From the NCBI GenBank assembly GCA_001800815.1, contig MGWC01000029.1, forward strand, positions 38,682 through 91,614: a stretch of DNA of 52,933 nucleotides, read 5' to 3'. Under the pieces are notes generated by a model, which had not been told where the DNA came from, did not search any database, and saw only the letters and a list, made by a program, of their open reading frames with translations. Shown here in pieces: positions 24,227 to 33,242 of this stretch. Each line of letters begins with the position of its first letter. Positions within the stretch are counted from its first letter, which is position 1. Source of the stretch: Euryarchaeota archaeon RBG_19FT_COMBO_56_21 (GTDB taxonomy: Archaea; Thermoplasmatota; Thermoplasmata; UBA10834). The position numbers were made by a program, and so were the translations under genes.

Positions 24227-25387
24227 CTACAGGAACTTGCCCTTGTCCATGACTTTGACGATCTTCCCGTCGCGCCTCTCGACCTCGATACTCACTCCTG
24301 GCGCAGATACGAAATCCCAATGCATCGTCGAATCCGATTTCCCTCCATATCCCATGTTCAGTCCAAAGGCGACATGGACCGTGCCCGTGACCTTCTCGTC
24401 AGTGAGGATGTACCCGATTGCCTTTCTTATGTTGGGGTTGTATCCGATTCCGAGTTCTGCCAGGTTCATCGTGCGAACGGGATCGAACTTGGTCTTGTCT
24501 ATCTCTTCGCACTCCTTGAAGCTTGAGACGAGGGCGTCGAGGTTCTTGCTGGCCGTGACCTTGCCCAGCTGCAGCTTACCGTTCTTGAACTCCAAGTGGA
24601 CGTCCTTCACCAGCTTCTCGGAGACGCGGTCCATCGTAATAGGACAGTAGAGAGTCCCGCTCCCGACAGTCTCGTGCGGAGCGATGAACAGCTCTCCGGC
24701 TGGGAGATTGGCTCCTCGGTCTCCGACGTCGTAGTCTTCCTGGCTGATGATACCGTCGTCTATGTTCCTTCTTCTCCCCTCCACCTTGACCCTGAAATCG
24801 GTCCCCTTATCGTCCCACACATGGACCCAGGAGGCATCTTCGAATTTGCTGTCGATCTTCTTGCCGATCCTCATGAGCTCCTTGGGAGGGGCGGATATCC
24901 CGCCGATGATGATCTTTTCGAGATCGGGGTATCCGATCCCGTACCGCTTGGCCGCCGCCTTCGTTGGCCAACCGGCATAGAGCCATTTCTTGCCGTCCTT
25001 GGGGTGTGTCAGGAGATCGTGTATCGGAAGGCTGGCCTTCTGTCTCGCCTGGAGCTTCTCCCGGGGGAACTTCTCGGCGATGGAGGGATTGTCGAGCTCC
25101 TCGATGCCGATGAGCATGTCACATTCCTTCACCATTGCCACATAGTGCTTCGGGACCGTCTCGAGAGTGGATTCTGGTATCTCATCGTACACTCGTTTAA
25201 GGAGGCGGTCCGAGGTCGTTATGATGTAAGGTATGGCACCCTTCTTGTAGCACTCCATTGCGATGTCTTCGAGGAGGGTTATGGCGTGGATCCCGCCTCT
25301 CACCACCACTGCATCTCCTTTCTTCAGATTGCAGGTCTGGATCATACTCTTCGCGCATGCTTCGATTGCTTTTTCACTGAGCACCAT
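24227..25387 (-). CDS. Aminopeptidase, M29 (thermophilic aminopeptidase) family
   Basis: This 386-residue metallopeptidase removes N-terminal residues from peptides in the cytoplasm. The metal-binding half shows LPAGELFIAPHE near residue 233, with ligands Glu and Glu in M29 enzymes, then GTLYCPI, and the closing motif HVAFGLNMGYGGKSDSTMHW near 335-354 with His, Tyr, His and Asp ligands. The N-terminal domain is the usual KKGDAVVVRGG form. The length fits the family. AGAAGGTGA precedes the ATG at 25387. Confidence 0.92.
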   Translation of the reverse strand: MVLSEKAIEACAKSMIQTCNLKKGDAVVVRGGIHAITLLEDIAMECYKKGAIPYIITTSDRLLKRVYDEIPESTLETVPKHYVAMVKECDMLIGIEELDNPSIAEKFPREKLQARQKASLPIHDLLTHPKDGKKWLYAGWPTKAAAKRYGIGYPDLEKIIIGGISAPPKELMRIGKKIDSKFEDASWVHVWDDKGTDFRVKVEGRRRNIDDGIISQEDYDVGDRGANLPAGELFIAPHETVGSGTLYCPITMDRVSEKLVKDVHLEFKNGKLQLGKVTASKNLDALVSSFKECEEIDKTKFDPVRTMNLAELGIGYNPNIRKAIGYILTDEKVTGTVHVAFGLNMGYGGKSDSTMHWDFVSAPGVSIEVERRDGKIVKVMDKGKFL

Positions 25388-25448
25388 CTTCGGTCACCTT
25401 CTCGCATCATCATATCGAAATCATCTTCCGGATGGTCGGTCGCAGGGA

Positions 25449-25886
25449 TCAGAGGTCCTTCAGCAATACCTCAGGGCTGCAGTCTCTTCTGAATTGGGGG
25501 CAGTTCGCGCACGAGGTCAAGCTGGGGCCCGCCTCCTGGCCATTGCCGGCTCCCCTGTAGCCCATTCTCTTGAAGAAGTTTGGCGCTCGAGCGAGTGCCC
25601 AGAGCCGCTTCGCCCCTCTCGCCTTGGCGTCCTTCTCGATTGTGGCCACAAGCCGGGATCCGAGCCCCTGATACCTGAAGCGCTCTCTCACCGCCAGGCA
25701 TTCCAGGGAGTACACTTCCTTCTCCTGTCGCAGGGCAGCGCAACCGATAAGCTCGCTCCCATCGTAGAAGCCGAACGAGGAGATGATGTGGATCAGAGTT
25801 CCTTCTTCTAGCCCGGACTCGACCGCGAGCTTCTTCATCGCGGCGTAGTCCTCGGTTGGTCTCATGACCGGTTCTTGAGCCTTCAT
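25449..25886 (-). CDS. GNAT acetyltransferase with Cys-rich tail
   Basis: This 145-residue N-acetyltransferase has the acetyl-CoA loop RYQGLGSRLV near residues 71-80 (R-x-x-G-x-G) and FFKRMGYRG in the last strand region. The C-terminal tail, SCANCPQFRRDCSPEVLLK, carries three Cys and may bind metal or simply be structural; it is unusual for a simple GNAT. The pattern recalls the ArgA/NAT group acting on amino-acid amines, but the substrate is not predictable. The ATG at 25886 is about 33 bases from a TATA-like box with no ribosome-binding site, so it may be leaderless. Confidence 0.85.
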   Translation of the reverse strand: MKAQEPVMRPTEDYAAMKKLAVESGLEEGTLIHIISSFGFYDGSELIGCAALRQEKEVYSLECLAVRERFRYQGLGSRLVATIEKDAKARGAKRLWALARAPNFFKRMGYRGAGNGQEAGPSLTSCANCPQFRRDCSPEVLLKDL

Positions 25887-26045
25887 CGCTATTGCCGCGA
25901 AGAGTGCGGTATCCTTTATTCTTTTCTATGTCGCACGTGCGGCACTCCCCTGCGAAAAGACAATAGGGGAGTCCATGCATGCCCCGTCGAGGGGCGCTGC
26001 TTCCAGGGGTCGCGGTGTTGCTGGGTTCGGACCCTGGAATGATGA

Positions 26046-26912
26046 ATGGTCTGTGATATCTTGTCGATTCGAGAGATGGAGCTTGAGGATCTTCCGATCG
26101 CTCTTGACGTGATCAACGAGGAGGGTTGGGGATACACACCTCCTGAGATAGAGAGGATGCTCAGGTTAGAACCACGGGGTAGCTTCTTGTATGTCGGCAA
26201 GGAGCCCGTAGGTGCAATAACAACGGTCGTGCACGGCCCCATAGGGGTGATAGGCCACCTTGTCGTGTCGAGAAAGGTGAGAGGCCACGGAATCGGGAAG
26301 GCGTTGCTGTCGCATGCCATAGAGTATCTGCGTTCGCGAGGGACCGATTCCATAATCGTCATAGCGACTGACGAAGGCCGCCCGCTGTATGCGAAGCACG
26401 GGTTCAAGGTGGAGCGGGAGATCCTGTGCAAGCATTTCATGCTAGGCGCAGACCAACCTCGGATGCCATTCAGCAAGCCGGTGCCGATGCGAAAGAGCGA
26501 CCTCAAGGCCGTTTCGGAGATAGACGGGGAACTGTTCGGCGCCGACCGATTCAGATTGTTGGACATCCTCTACGACGAGACTCCGGAGGCGTGTTTCAAG
26601 CTCGTAACCGACGAAGGGCTATCGGGCTTCTCCATGGGCAGGAAGACTGCCACCGGATTCGATTTCGGCCCGTGGGTGTGTAGGCCAGGATCTTACGGTG
26701 ATGCTGAGGAGCTGCTGAACGCAACACTCTCGGCATTCGGCCAGGGGAAGGTCTACAGCGGGTTTTTCGCAGACAACAGAGCAGCGGTCAGGATTTCCGA
26801 GAAGTTGCCCTTGTTCAAGATGTGGTCAACGAAGCTGATGGTTCTTGGGAAGTCCAGGTGCTACCCCGACACGGACCAAATCTTTGGAATCGCAGCGTTC
26901 GAGCTGGGCTAA
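26046..26912 (+). CDS. GNAT acetyltransferase with C-terminal second GNAT-like domain
   Basis: This 288-residue protein has a full GNAT domain in residues 1-135 (VSRKVRGHGIGKALLSHAIE with the acetyl-CoA loop; LYAKHGFKVE). The C-terminal half (about 145-288) resembles the Acetyltransf_18/YitH-type domain often fused behind GNATs (SGFSMGRKTATGFDFGPWVC). Double-GNAT proteins usually act on small amines or peptides; the exact role is unknown. The start is the ATG at 26046. It converges with the next GNAT with one base between stops. Confidence 0.86.
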   Translation: MVCDILSIREMELEDLPIALDVINEEGWGYTPPEIERMLRLEPRGSFLYVGKEPVGAITTVVHGPIGVIGHLVVSRKVRGHGIGKALLSHAIEYLRSRGTDSIIVIATDEGRPLYAKHGFKVEREILCKHFMLGADQPRMPFSKPVPMRKSDLKAVSEIDGELFGADRFRLLDILYDETPEACFKLVTDEGLSGFSMGRKTATGFDFGPWVCRPGSYGDAEELLNATLSAFGQGKVYSGFFADNRAAVRISEKLPLFKMWSTKLMVLGKSRCYPDTDQIFGIAAFELG

Positions 26913-26913
26913 T

Positions 26914-27363
26914 CTAGTAAGACTTCAATTCGCGCTTCGTGAAGTAGAAGATCTCATCCTCTCGTTTGTAACCCGCTTCTTCGAAGAATCTCGTGGAATC
27001 GCCGTTTCCCTCTTCTATCTGCACGCAGAACAGGCGTCTGCCGCGGCTCCTCATCACCTTCTCGGCGCGAACGACTAGGGCCAGAGCGACCCCCAGTCTT
27101 CTTGCATCAGGAATCACTGCCAGCCTGTTGATCCACGCTCTTCGACCGTCATCACTTGCCAGGACCACGCCCACCAGCTTCGCTTCTGAGAAGGCCCCCA
27201 GGAACAGCTCCTTATCGTGATTCCATTGGGTCTTCAGATTCTTGAGGCTGTCTCTTCCCTTCGGTTTGTAAGGTAGTCCAGATGCTTTCCAGACCTCGAT
27301 CATCTCAGGAATCTCCGCCGCTGTCAGGGGGCGGATCAGCAGCTTGCCTCTGGCCTTCTTCAT
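26914..27363 (-). CDS. GNAT acetyltransferase
   Basis: This 149-residue single-domain N-acetyltransferase has WINRLAVIPDARRLGVALAL near residues 77-96, where the acetyl-CoA loop is degenerate (A-R-R-L-G-V-A instead of R-G-x-G-x-G/A), and FFEEAGYKRED near the end. Proteins of this form are common archaeal GNATs of unknown substrate. It is the third GNAT in 2 kb, on alternating strands, which argues for independent transcription rather than one pathway. Confidence 0.86.
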   Translation of the reverse strand: MKKARGKLLIRPLTAAEIPEMIEVWKASGLPYKPKGRDSLKNLKTQWNHDKELFLGAFSEAKLVGVVLASDDGRRAWINRLAVIPDARRLGVALALVVRAEKVMRSRGRRLFCVQIEEGNGDSTRFFEEAGYKREDEIFYFTKRELKSY

Positions 27364-27481
27364 GCGACACCACCGGTGCTTCCCGCACGAGGTGATAGCG
27401 TTACGCCTGGATATGAACGATTGGGGAGAGTGCCAATGAAATGAAAAAAAGAATGATACCGAATCGGTCTACCCAGCGAGT

Positions 27482-27655
27482 CTACTTCGTCTTCCTCTTC
27501 GGTTTTGCCTTCTTCTTGCTCTTCTTTGTGCGGGTCTTCATGGGCTTCTCGCAGCAGACTACGTCATCGAGTATCCCTATGCCATCCTCAGTGACTAGCA
27601 GTGTCGTCCCGCACACATCGCAGACATATTCTGTCCCCTTCTTCGGTTTCGGCAT
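27482..27655 (-). CDS. Desulforedoxin-like zinc/iron mini-protein with Lys-rich tail
   Basis: This 57-residue protein resembles the N-terminal iron domain of desulfoferrodoxin: YVCDVCGTTLLVTEDG near residues 9-24 and VVCCEKPM near 32-39, giving C-x-x-C and C-C ligands. The C-terminus is a run of Lys and Arg (TRTKKSKKKAKPKRK) that suggests nucleic-acid contact. I start at the ATG at 27655, with AGGAGG upstream; the extra codons to 27712 have no support. The superoxide reductase domain is absent. Function is unknown; redox or zinc structure is inference. Confidence 0.82.
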   Translation of the reverse strand: MPKPKKGTEYVCDVCGTTLLVTEDGIGILDDVVCCEKPMKTRTKKSKKKAKPKRKTK

Positions 27656-27766
27656 TCTTGTTCCTCCTGCCTGCCATCTTGTCATGGCAGCATCTGAGAC
27701 GAGCGTTAGCACGATATTTCTAGATTGAGACGTAGCGGAACGTCATGATCGGGCTGCGGGATTCGG

Positions 27767-28600
27767 TCAGAGAGGTCCTTCCTCTTTTGCCATGACCGCC
27801 ACTTTCATCATCACATTGAAGACGTGGAACGCGTCGATCATGTCCGAAGCTTTGTACGACACTGACTTGATGTCCTTCCTTCTCACAAGGGGGATGTGCG
27901 CGGTATACTCTGCCATAAGAGGTCTGGTCCATTCGACCTCCACTAGAATTGGCTTCTTCAGCGTGTAGGGCAGGATCTCCTCGATGCTCTCCAATGCCTC
28001 CTTGGCGCCCTTCCTGATAAGTTCCCTTGCTCTCGCGGGCGTAAGCGTCCGCACGCCATACAGGCCCACCCCCTCTTTGGTGGGCACTCCGACCAGATTC
28101 TTGATGAGGGCCTTCGCCTGGCGTACGGCATGTGCGTCACCCGAGACAAGCACCACCGGCACTCCGAAATGGCCAGCAAGGGCAGCGCTGAGGCCCGATT
28201 CGCCAACAACCACGCCATTCAATCGCAGCTCGGCAACGTCGTAGGTGTAGGTGTGTCCGAGGACTCCAGCGTGGGTGTTCCTCATCGAGTGATAGCCTAT
28301 CTGGAAGCATGCATCGAAATCCCGTGAGATACCGCTCATCATGCCAAGGTCGTAGGGATTCCCCTGGATAACCTCCACGTCCGGATCAAGATGCTCGACC
28401 AGTATGTTCCTCCCTGTGTCGTGGGCGTCGCAGACCAGTATCTCGTCCGCGCCCCCTGACCTGGCCCCGTCAATGGCCGCCTGGACCTCCTCGGTCATCA
28501 GCTCTCTGGCCCTCGGGTAGTCCAGTCCCTTCTGGTCGACCTGGACGTCGTGGCAAAGTACTGCCACGCCTTCCATATCAGCTGTGATGTAGATCTTCAT
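27767..28600 (-). CDS. M55 D-aminopeptidase (DppA-like)
   Basis: DppA enzymes are zinc aminopeptidases acting on D-amino-acid peptides. The 277-residue protein begins MKIYITADMEGVAVL with the Asp-x-Glu zinc ligands, then CDAHDTGRN near residue 60, GYHSMRNTHAGVLGHTY near 105-121 and VVGESGLSAALAG near 134, each holding a residue used by the family. I start at the ATG at 28600 because the family begins exactly there; the frame is open to 28804 through non-homologous sequence. It diverges from the kinase at 28716. With the M29 peptidase it supports peptide scavenging. Confidence 0.92.
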   Translation of the reverse strand: MKIYITADMEGVAVLCHDVQVDQKGLDYPRARELMTEEVQAAIDGARSGGADEILVCDAHDTGRNILVEHLDPDVEVIQGNPYDLGMMSGISRDFDACFQIGYHSMRNTHAGVLGHTYTYDVAELRLNGVVVGESGLSAALAGHFGVPVVLVSGDAHAVRQAKALIKNLVGVPTKEGVGLYGVRTLTPARARELIRKGAKEALESIEEILPYTLKKPILVEVEWTRPLMAEYTAHIPLVRRKDIKSVSYKASDMIDAFHVFNVMMKVAVMAKEEGPL

Positions 28601-28715
28601 AGTATCTGCCGGGTAAGCACCGAATGAGGAGATAAAATCAGCTGGTTTCTTCGAATCAGTGGTGATTCTCCCGTCAAAAGCCTTTAATCCGGGAGGCTCC
28701 AATACGAAAGGAGAG

Positions 28716-30641
28716 ATGACTGAGGCTGCCCCCCCGACTTCTGGTCCTGGCGATGCCACCGAGAGACGATTGCGCACTCTTTCGAGCATAGTCGAGCTCA
28801 CCACAGACCTGCTTCACGTGGAGGACATGAGCACCTTCCTCCAGAGGATCGTCGAGACGGTCAGGAGTCAGTTCGGGTTTGACCGGGTCAGTATATCGAT
28901 TGCAGATGTCGCGAGAGGGATATTCACTGATCACGCCCTTGCCGGCTATCCACCCGACGTGGCGAATGAGGTACGGAGCAACAGAGACGCGTTCGAGCTC
29001 GAAGTGATACTAGAGGATTTCAGGGATGACTGCAAGGTATCAAAAATCGCATACTATGTTCCTGCCGAGATGCAGGAGGCCTCTGTAGAGAACTTCGTGG
29101 CCGTGAGGTCGAGGGATGCGGCGGTGCGACCGAGGGCGTCACCTGAAACATGGCACGAACTTGACCTGCTGTACTTCGCATTGTACAACCGAAGAGGTTC
29201 GGTGATCGGATTCATGCAGGCGGACTACCCCGTAGATGGCAAGGTCCCGTCGCGCGAGACAATTGAGGAGATCGAACTCTACGCAAGCATTGCGGCCGTC
29301 GCTATCGAGAACTCGGAAGTGTACAAGCGCTCGTTGATTCTCTCGCAGGAGAACGAGGTCAAGACCGAGAGGATGATGAGGATTCTGGAGCTGATTCAGA
29401 GTGTCCTCAGAATAGATGACATCGACACCGTGCTCCAGAAGGTCTCCGATGCGATGGCCTTCACATTCGGGTTCCGCAAGGGAGGTGTCTCCCTTTTCTC
29501 AGAGCACTCCAACAAGGTGGATGTTCACTCGCTGACTGGATACAATCCAGATGAGACGAAAGCCGTTTTGGCAAGCACGATATTGAGGGACAAGGTCCTA
29601 GAGGATTTCAAAGAAGAATTCCGCGTGACCAAGATCGGCTACTTCGTGCCTGGAGAGACTCAGCAGTCCTTGTCTGATTTCGTGTTCCTCGAGGACGCGA
29701 AGAAGGCGAAGATGCCCAGACTTTCCCCTGACAGCTGGCACGAGCTGGATCTTCTTTATTTTGGCATATATGACAGGAAGGGTAGGATGCTGGGGTATGT
29801 GCAGCTCGACTATCCCGTAGATGGGAAGATTCCTTCGAAAGAAACGATGGAGGCCATGGAGGCTTTCGCGGCGATCGCCGCCATAGCGATTGAGAACTCA
29901 GCCATATTCGAGGACCTCACTCAGGCAAGAGACCAGGTCAGGATGTATCTGGACCTGCTGGCTCACGACATAGGCAACCTCGTCAACCCGATCGACGCGT
30001 ATCTCGAAATCGTTCTGAGCACTACCAGCTTGACCCCGACGCAGGAGAAGTATGTGAAGTCCGCGATCGAGACGACGCGGAACATTATGCACCTGATCAG
30101 GAACGTGCGTCGCTCCGCCCAGATGATAGAGTCTGATCAGGTGGAGCTGGTACCGGTGAACCTGACAAGGGCACTCTCTCAGGGCGCGGCCGACGCGGGG
30201 AACGCATTCTTGGCGAAGAAGATCAACATCAGGCTCAACCTTCCGCCACAAGACATGTGGGTGGTCGCCGACGGATTCCTGGACGAGGTTGTCTACAACC
30301 TTCTAACAAATTCGGTCAAGTACGACGAGCACGAGGAGGTAGCAATTGACGTGGATGCAAAAGCAGTCGAGGTCGAAGGCAAGAGCTACTTCCACGTGAA
30401 GTTTCTAGACAGAGGATGCGGCATTCCAGACGACTTGAAAGACAAGGTCTTCTCCAAAGATTTCAGGAAGATCTCCCGCACTGAGCGCCCAGGCCCTTCC
30501 AAGGCGAAGGGAGCGGGAATGGGTCTGTCGATCGTCAAATCGCTCATCGAGAGATACCATGGCAGGATATGGATCGAGAACAGGGTCTACGACGACTGCA
30601 CCAGAGGAAGCGTATTCAATATCCTGTTGCCGACTCCGTAA
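28716..30641 (+). CDS. Double-GAF histidine kinase
   Basis: This 641-residue cytoplasmic sensor kinase has two GAF domains of one type, residues about 20-200 and 225-405. Both contain the block SWHELDLLYFxxYDRKGxxxG and end YASIAAVAIENSE or FAAIAAIAIENSA, evidence of internal duplication. The phospho-acceptor helix is YLDLLAHDIGNLVNPID near residue 415. The ATPase boxes are complete: N VVYNLLTNSVKY, G1 DRGCGIP and G2 GAGMGLSIV. I start at the ATG at 28716, next to AAAGGAGAG and about 31 bases from the TATA-like CTTTAATC, rather than at 28659. The same GAF form occurs in the kinase at 13931. Confidence 0.92.
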   Translation: MTEAAPPTSGPGDATERRLRTLSSIVELTTDLLHVEDMSTFLQRIVETVRSQFGFDRVSISIADVARGIFTDHALAGYPPDVANEVRSNRDAFELEVILEDFRDDCKVSKIAYYVPAEMQEASVENFVAVRSRDAAVRPRASPETWHELDLLYFALYNRRGSVIGFMQADYPVDGKVPSRETIEEIELYASIAAVAIENSEVYKRSLILSQENEVKTERMMRILELIQSVLRIDDIDTVLQKVSDAMAFTFGFRKGGVSLFSEHSNKVDVHSLTGYNPDETKAVLASTILRDKVLEDFKEEFRVTKIGYFVPGETQQSLSDFVFLEDAKKAKMPRLSPDSWHELDLLYFGIYDRKGRMLGYVQLDYPVDGKIPSKETMEAMEAFAAIAAIAIENSAIFEDLTQARDQVRMYLDLLAHDIGNLVNPIDAYLEIVLSTTSLTPTQEKYVKSAIETTRNIMHLIRNVRRSAQMIESDQVELVPVNLTRALSQGAADAGNAFLAKKINIRLNLPPQDMWVVADGFLDEVVYNLLTNSVKYDEHEEVAIDVDAKAVEVEGKSYFHVKFLDRGCGIPDDLKDKVFSKDFRKISRTERPGPSKAKGAGMGLSIVKSLIERYHGRIWIENRVYDDCTRGSVFNILLPTP

Positions 30642-30704
30642 GGCTGACCCGCTGTCGGCAAACGATTATTACAGAAGACTCTATTCAGCCGAGTGGAGAT
30701 TGGG

Positions 30705-32531
30705 ATGACCTATTCCAGTGATGTTACCAAGATTCAGAAGCAGTTCTGCATCATCGGCAGGGAGCAGGAGTTGGAAAGAGCTCTCGCAGCCATCAAATCA
30801 CGCAAGCACCTCATGATAGAGGGCCCGGTCGGGGTGGGAAAAACTGTGCTTGCGGTAGCCGTAGCAAAGTATCTGGGGAGGCCAGTTTTTCGCGTGGACG
30901 GGGACGAAAGATATACTGAGCAGAAGCTTGCGGGCTGGTTCGACCCTCCGATCGTTATGGAGAAGGGCTACGTGCTCGATGCGTTCAGTCCGGGTCCGCT
31001 GACCAGCGCGATGGAGCGCGGCGGCGTACTCTTCATGAACGAGATGAACAGGATGCCAGAAGGGGTCCAGAATATCCTCCTCCCCGCGATGGATGAGGGT
31101 GTGATCGAGATACCGAAGGTTGGGACGATCCGCGCCGAGGATGGATTCGTAGTCATTGCCACACAGAATCCGCGGGAGTTCGTGGCAACGACCGCACTAT
31201 CGGAGGCGCTTTCGGATAGGTTCGAACTTCTCTTGATCGACTATCAGTCTGAGGGCGATGAACTGGCGATAGTCGCGAAGAATCTACCAAAGGTCCCCGA
31301 CGAAATCCGAGCGAGGGCGACTTGGATAGCCAGGAGGACTCGGGACCATCCGAACATCCGACGAGGCGCAAGCGTTCGGGCTGCGATGAGCATCGCGCAA
31401 CTGGCGAGCGCATTGTCCGTCGATTTGCAGGAGGGTATTCGCAAGGCAGCGCACATGGCCCTTCCCACTAGAGTCGAGATGCGCGAGGAATCCAAAAGGA
31501 CTGCGGACGAAGTCATAGACGAGATTGTCAACGAGTGCTTCGCGCTCCCTCCGCCGTCGCGGGGAAAGCCCCTGGAGGATGAACGAAAACGCGAAGAGCA
31601 GAAGCGCAGGATGTATGATGAAGACCGCGCTAGGCGCAAGGATGTGGCCGAACTTGTCACCATACTCGAGGACAGCGACGACTACGAGCTGGTGAGGAGC
31701 GACGATATCGGATGGGCCATCGCGCAGAACTACTCCCAGCTGAGGATTCATCTGAAGGACCAGACACTGATAGAACTGGCCAAGAGGATAGCAGTCAGGG
31801 CGACCATCAAGAAGGTGCTGCAGCTATTGGGTCCGGTGTCGCTTCCGACGCACATCTCCCGAAGGCAATTCGTTGTAGGGGAAGACAGCGAGATCGATGT
31901 CGAGGCCACACTGGAGGAGATCGTTGACAAGGACCACCTGTCCCAGTCCGATCTCATAGTCGAAAAACGTGAGCCAAGGGAGCTAGCGGTAGCCATGATG
32001 CTCGATGCAAGCCTGTCCATGACAGGCGACAAGCTGGCGATGGCGACTGCCGCTATTGCTGTGCTCGCTTACCGGCTGAAGACTGTCGAGTACTTGCTGA
32101 TCACATTCAATGACAGGCCTGCCATTCTGAAGCGGATCGGGGAGTCGAAGTCCCTGGACGACCTCGTGGCGGACCTTCTAGATGCTCGTGCTGGGGGCTA
32201 CACGAACATAGAGAATGCCCTCACGAAGGGAAAGGAGGAGCTAGCCCGCTCAAGCACGAAGAACCAGATAGGAATCCTGATAACGGATGGTAACTACACA
32301 GTGGGGTCGGATCCTGTCGATGTGGCTTCGTCGTATCGACGCCTGTATGTCATTATGACCGAAAGCCACGATTGCCAACCAGGCGTGTGTGAGGAAGTCG
32401 CAAGAAGGGGCGGAGGGCACATGTATTCGGTCGCTGGCTTCGAGGAAATCCCAAAGGTTCTCTACAAAGTGCTTAGGCAAGTGTCTCAGGGGTCTCCTGG
32501 TGGATTCCATGAACAGCCTCGTATCCATTGA
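30705..32531 (+). CDS. MoxR AAA+ ATPase fused to a VWA domain
   Basis: This 608-residue protein joins a MoxR/chelatase-type AAA+ ATPase to a von Willebrand A domain. Residues about 15-290: Walker A GPVGVGKTVLA near 40, Walker B GGVLFMNEMNRMPEG near 104, sensor ATQNPREF near 146. A charged linker (residues 290-320) leads to a middle region. The VWA domain (about 430-600) has the MIDAS metal site DASLSMTGDK and ITDG. Normally MoxR and VWA proteins are separate genes that act together to load metals or remodel complexes; here they are one chain, as in some ChlI/ChlD-like and archaeal proteins. The start is an ATG with GGAG upstream, 63 bases after the kinase. Confidence 0.9.
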   Translation: MTYSSDVTKIQKQFCIIGREQELERALAAIKSRKHLMIEGPVGVGKTVLAVAVAKYLGRPVFRVDGDERYTEQKLAGWFDPPIVMEKGYVLDAFSPGPLTSAMERGGVLFMNEMNRMPEGVQNILLPAMDEGVIEIPKVGTIRAEDGFVVIATQNPREFVATTALSEALSDRFELLLIDYQSEGDELAIVAKNLPKVPDEIRARATWIARRTRDHPNIRRGASVRAAMSIAQLASALSVDLQEGIRKAAHMALPTRVEMREESKRTADEVIDEIVNECFALPPPSRGKPLEDERKREEQKRRMYDEDRARRKDVAELVTILEDSDDYELVRSDDIGWAIAQNYSQLRIHLKDQTLIELAKRIAVRATIKKVLQLLGPVSLPTHISRRQFVVGEDSEIDVEATLEEIVDKDHLSQSDLIVEKREPRELAVAMMLDASLSMTGDKLAMATAAIAVLAYRLKTVEYLLITFNDRPAILKRIGESKSLDDLVADLLDARAGGYTNIENALTKGKEELARSSTKNQIGILITDGNYTVGSDPVDVASSYRRLYVIMTESHDCQPGVCEEVARRGGGHMYSVAGFEEIPKVLYKVLRQVSQGSPGGFHEQPRIH

Positions 32532-32600
32532 CAATCGTACTTGGATATGGAACGATAATGCAGATATGCATCCTAGATCTTCAGGTGAGTGAGAGCACAC

Positions 32601-33242
32601 ATGATAGAAGCAGAGCTGCTCCTGAGAGTACCTCAGCGATGGATCACCGAGATTCCTAGGAGGTACGGTGTCTCGATTAGGATTCTTGGACGAAAACCTT
32701 CGGGAAAGACAGGCGTTAGGGACCTAGTGGAGATCTCAGGCTCACAGCATGACCTCGAGGAGGTCTTGAAGGCGCTAGAATCGGAGCCATGGATCAGGAG
32801 CTTCGATCTTGACTTCGTCGAATCAGGGAAGCTCGTTGGAGAGGTGGTGACCCCGAAATGCTTGGCATGCGCGACGCTCGCAGGGTCCAACTGCCACCTC
32901 ATTTCTGCGAACACTCACAGCGATGGCACGATCTCGTGGCGTGTGATGACCCGTGACAGGGATGAGGTCAAGAAACTCGTCACGCGCCTTCGGAAGGCAA
33001 AATGCGAGGTCGAACTCTCCAAGCTGACGCCAATCGACGATCGGGAGGTTTTGACTGGCCGCCAGGAGGAGATCATCATGATGGCTTTTGAGCGCGGATA
33101 CTTCGAAACCCCGAGAATGGTGAAGCTCAAAGACCTGTCCAGGCTGACCGGAGTGTCGCAGGCAACCTTGTCGGAGATCCTGAGAAAGGGGCAGAAACGC
33201 ATCGTGGTCGATTTTCTTAGAGCCAGGCGGAAATCTGTCTAG
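32601..33242 (+). CDS. HTH_10 (Bat-type) transcription regulator
   Basis: This 213-residue protein ends in the bacterio-opsin-activator HTH_10 domain: LTGRQEEIIMMAFERGYFE near residue 150, then LKDLSRLTGVSQATLSEILR and GQKRIVVDFL. The N-terminal half is a beta-rich ligand-binding part with two Cys near residue 90 (CLACATLAGSNC), which might sense metal or redox state. I choose the ATG at 32601; a GTG at 32589 is possible. It follows the MoxR-VWA gene by 69 bases on the same strand, so it may regulate that group. Confidence 0.88.
   Translation: MIEAELLLRVPQRWITEIPRRYGVSIRILGRKPSGKTGVRDLVEISGSQHDLEEVLKALESEPWIRSFDLDFVESGKLVGEVVTPKCLACATLAGSNCHLISANTHSDGTISWRVMTRDRDEVKKLVTRLRKAKCEVELSKLTPIDDREVLTGRQEEIIMMAFERGYFETPRMVKLKDLSRLTGVSQATLSEILRKGQKRIVVDFLRARRKSV

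Noticed and set aside
24596..25492. Long plus-strand frame of 298 codons opposite the M29 aminopeptidase
   Set aside because: It is antisense to a clear enzyme gene, and its composition (many Leu, Val, His) is the mirror of GAC/GAG/AAG-rich codons; no motif or ribosome-binding site.
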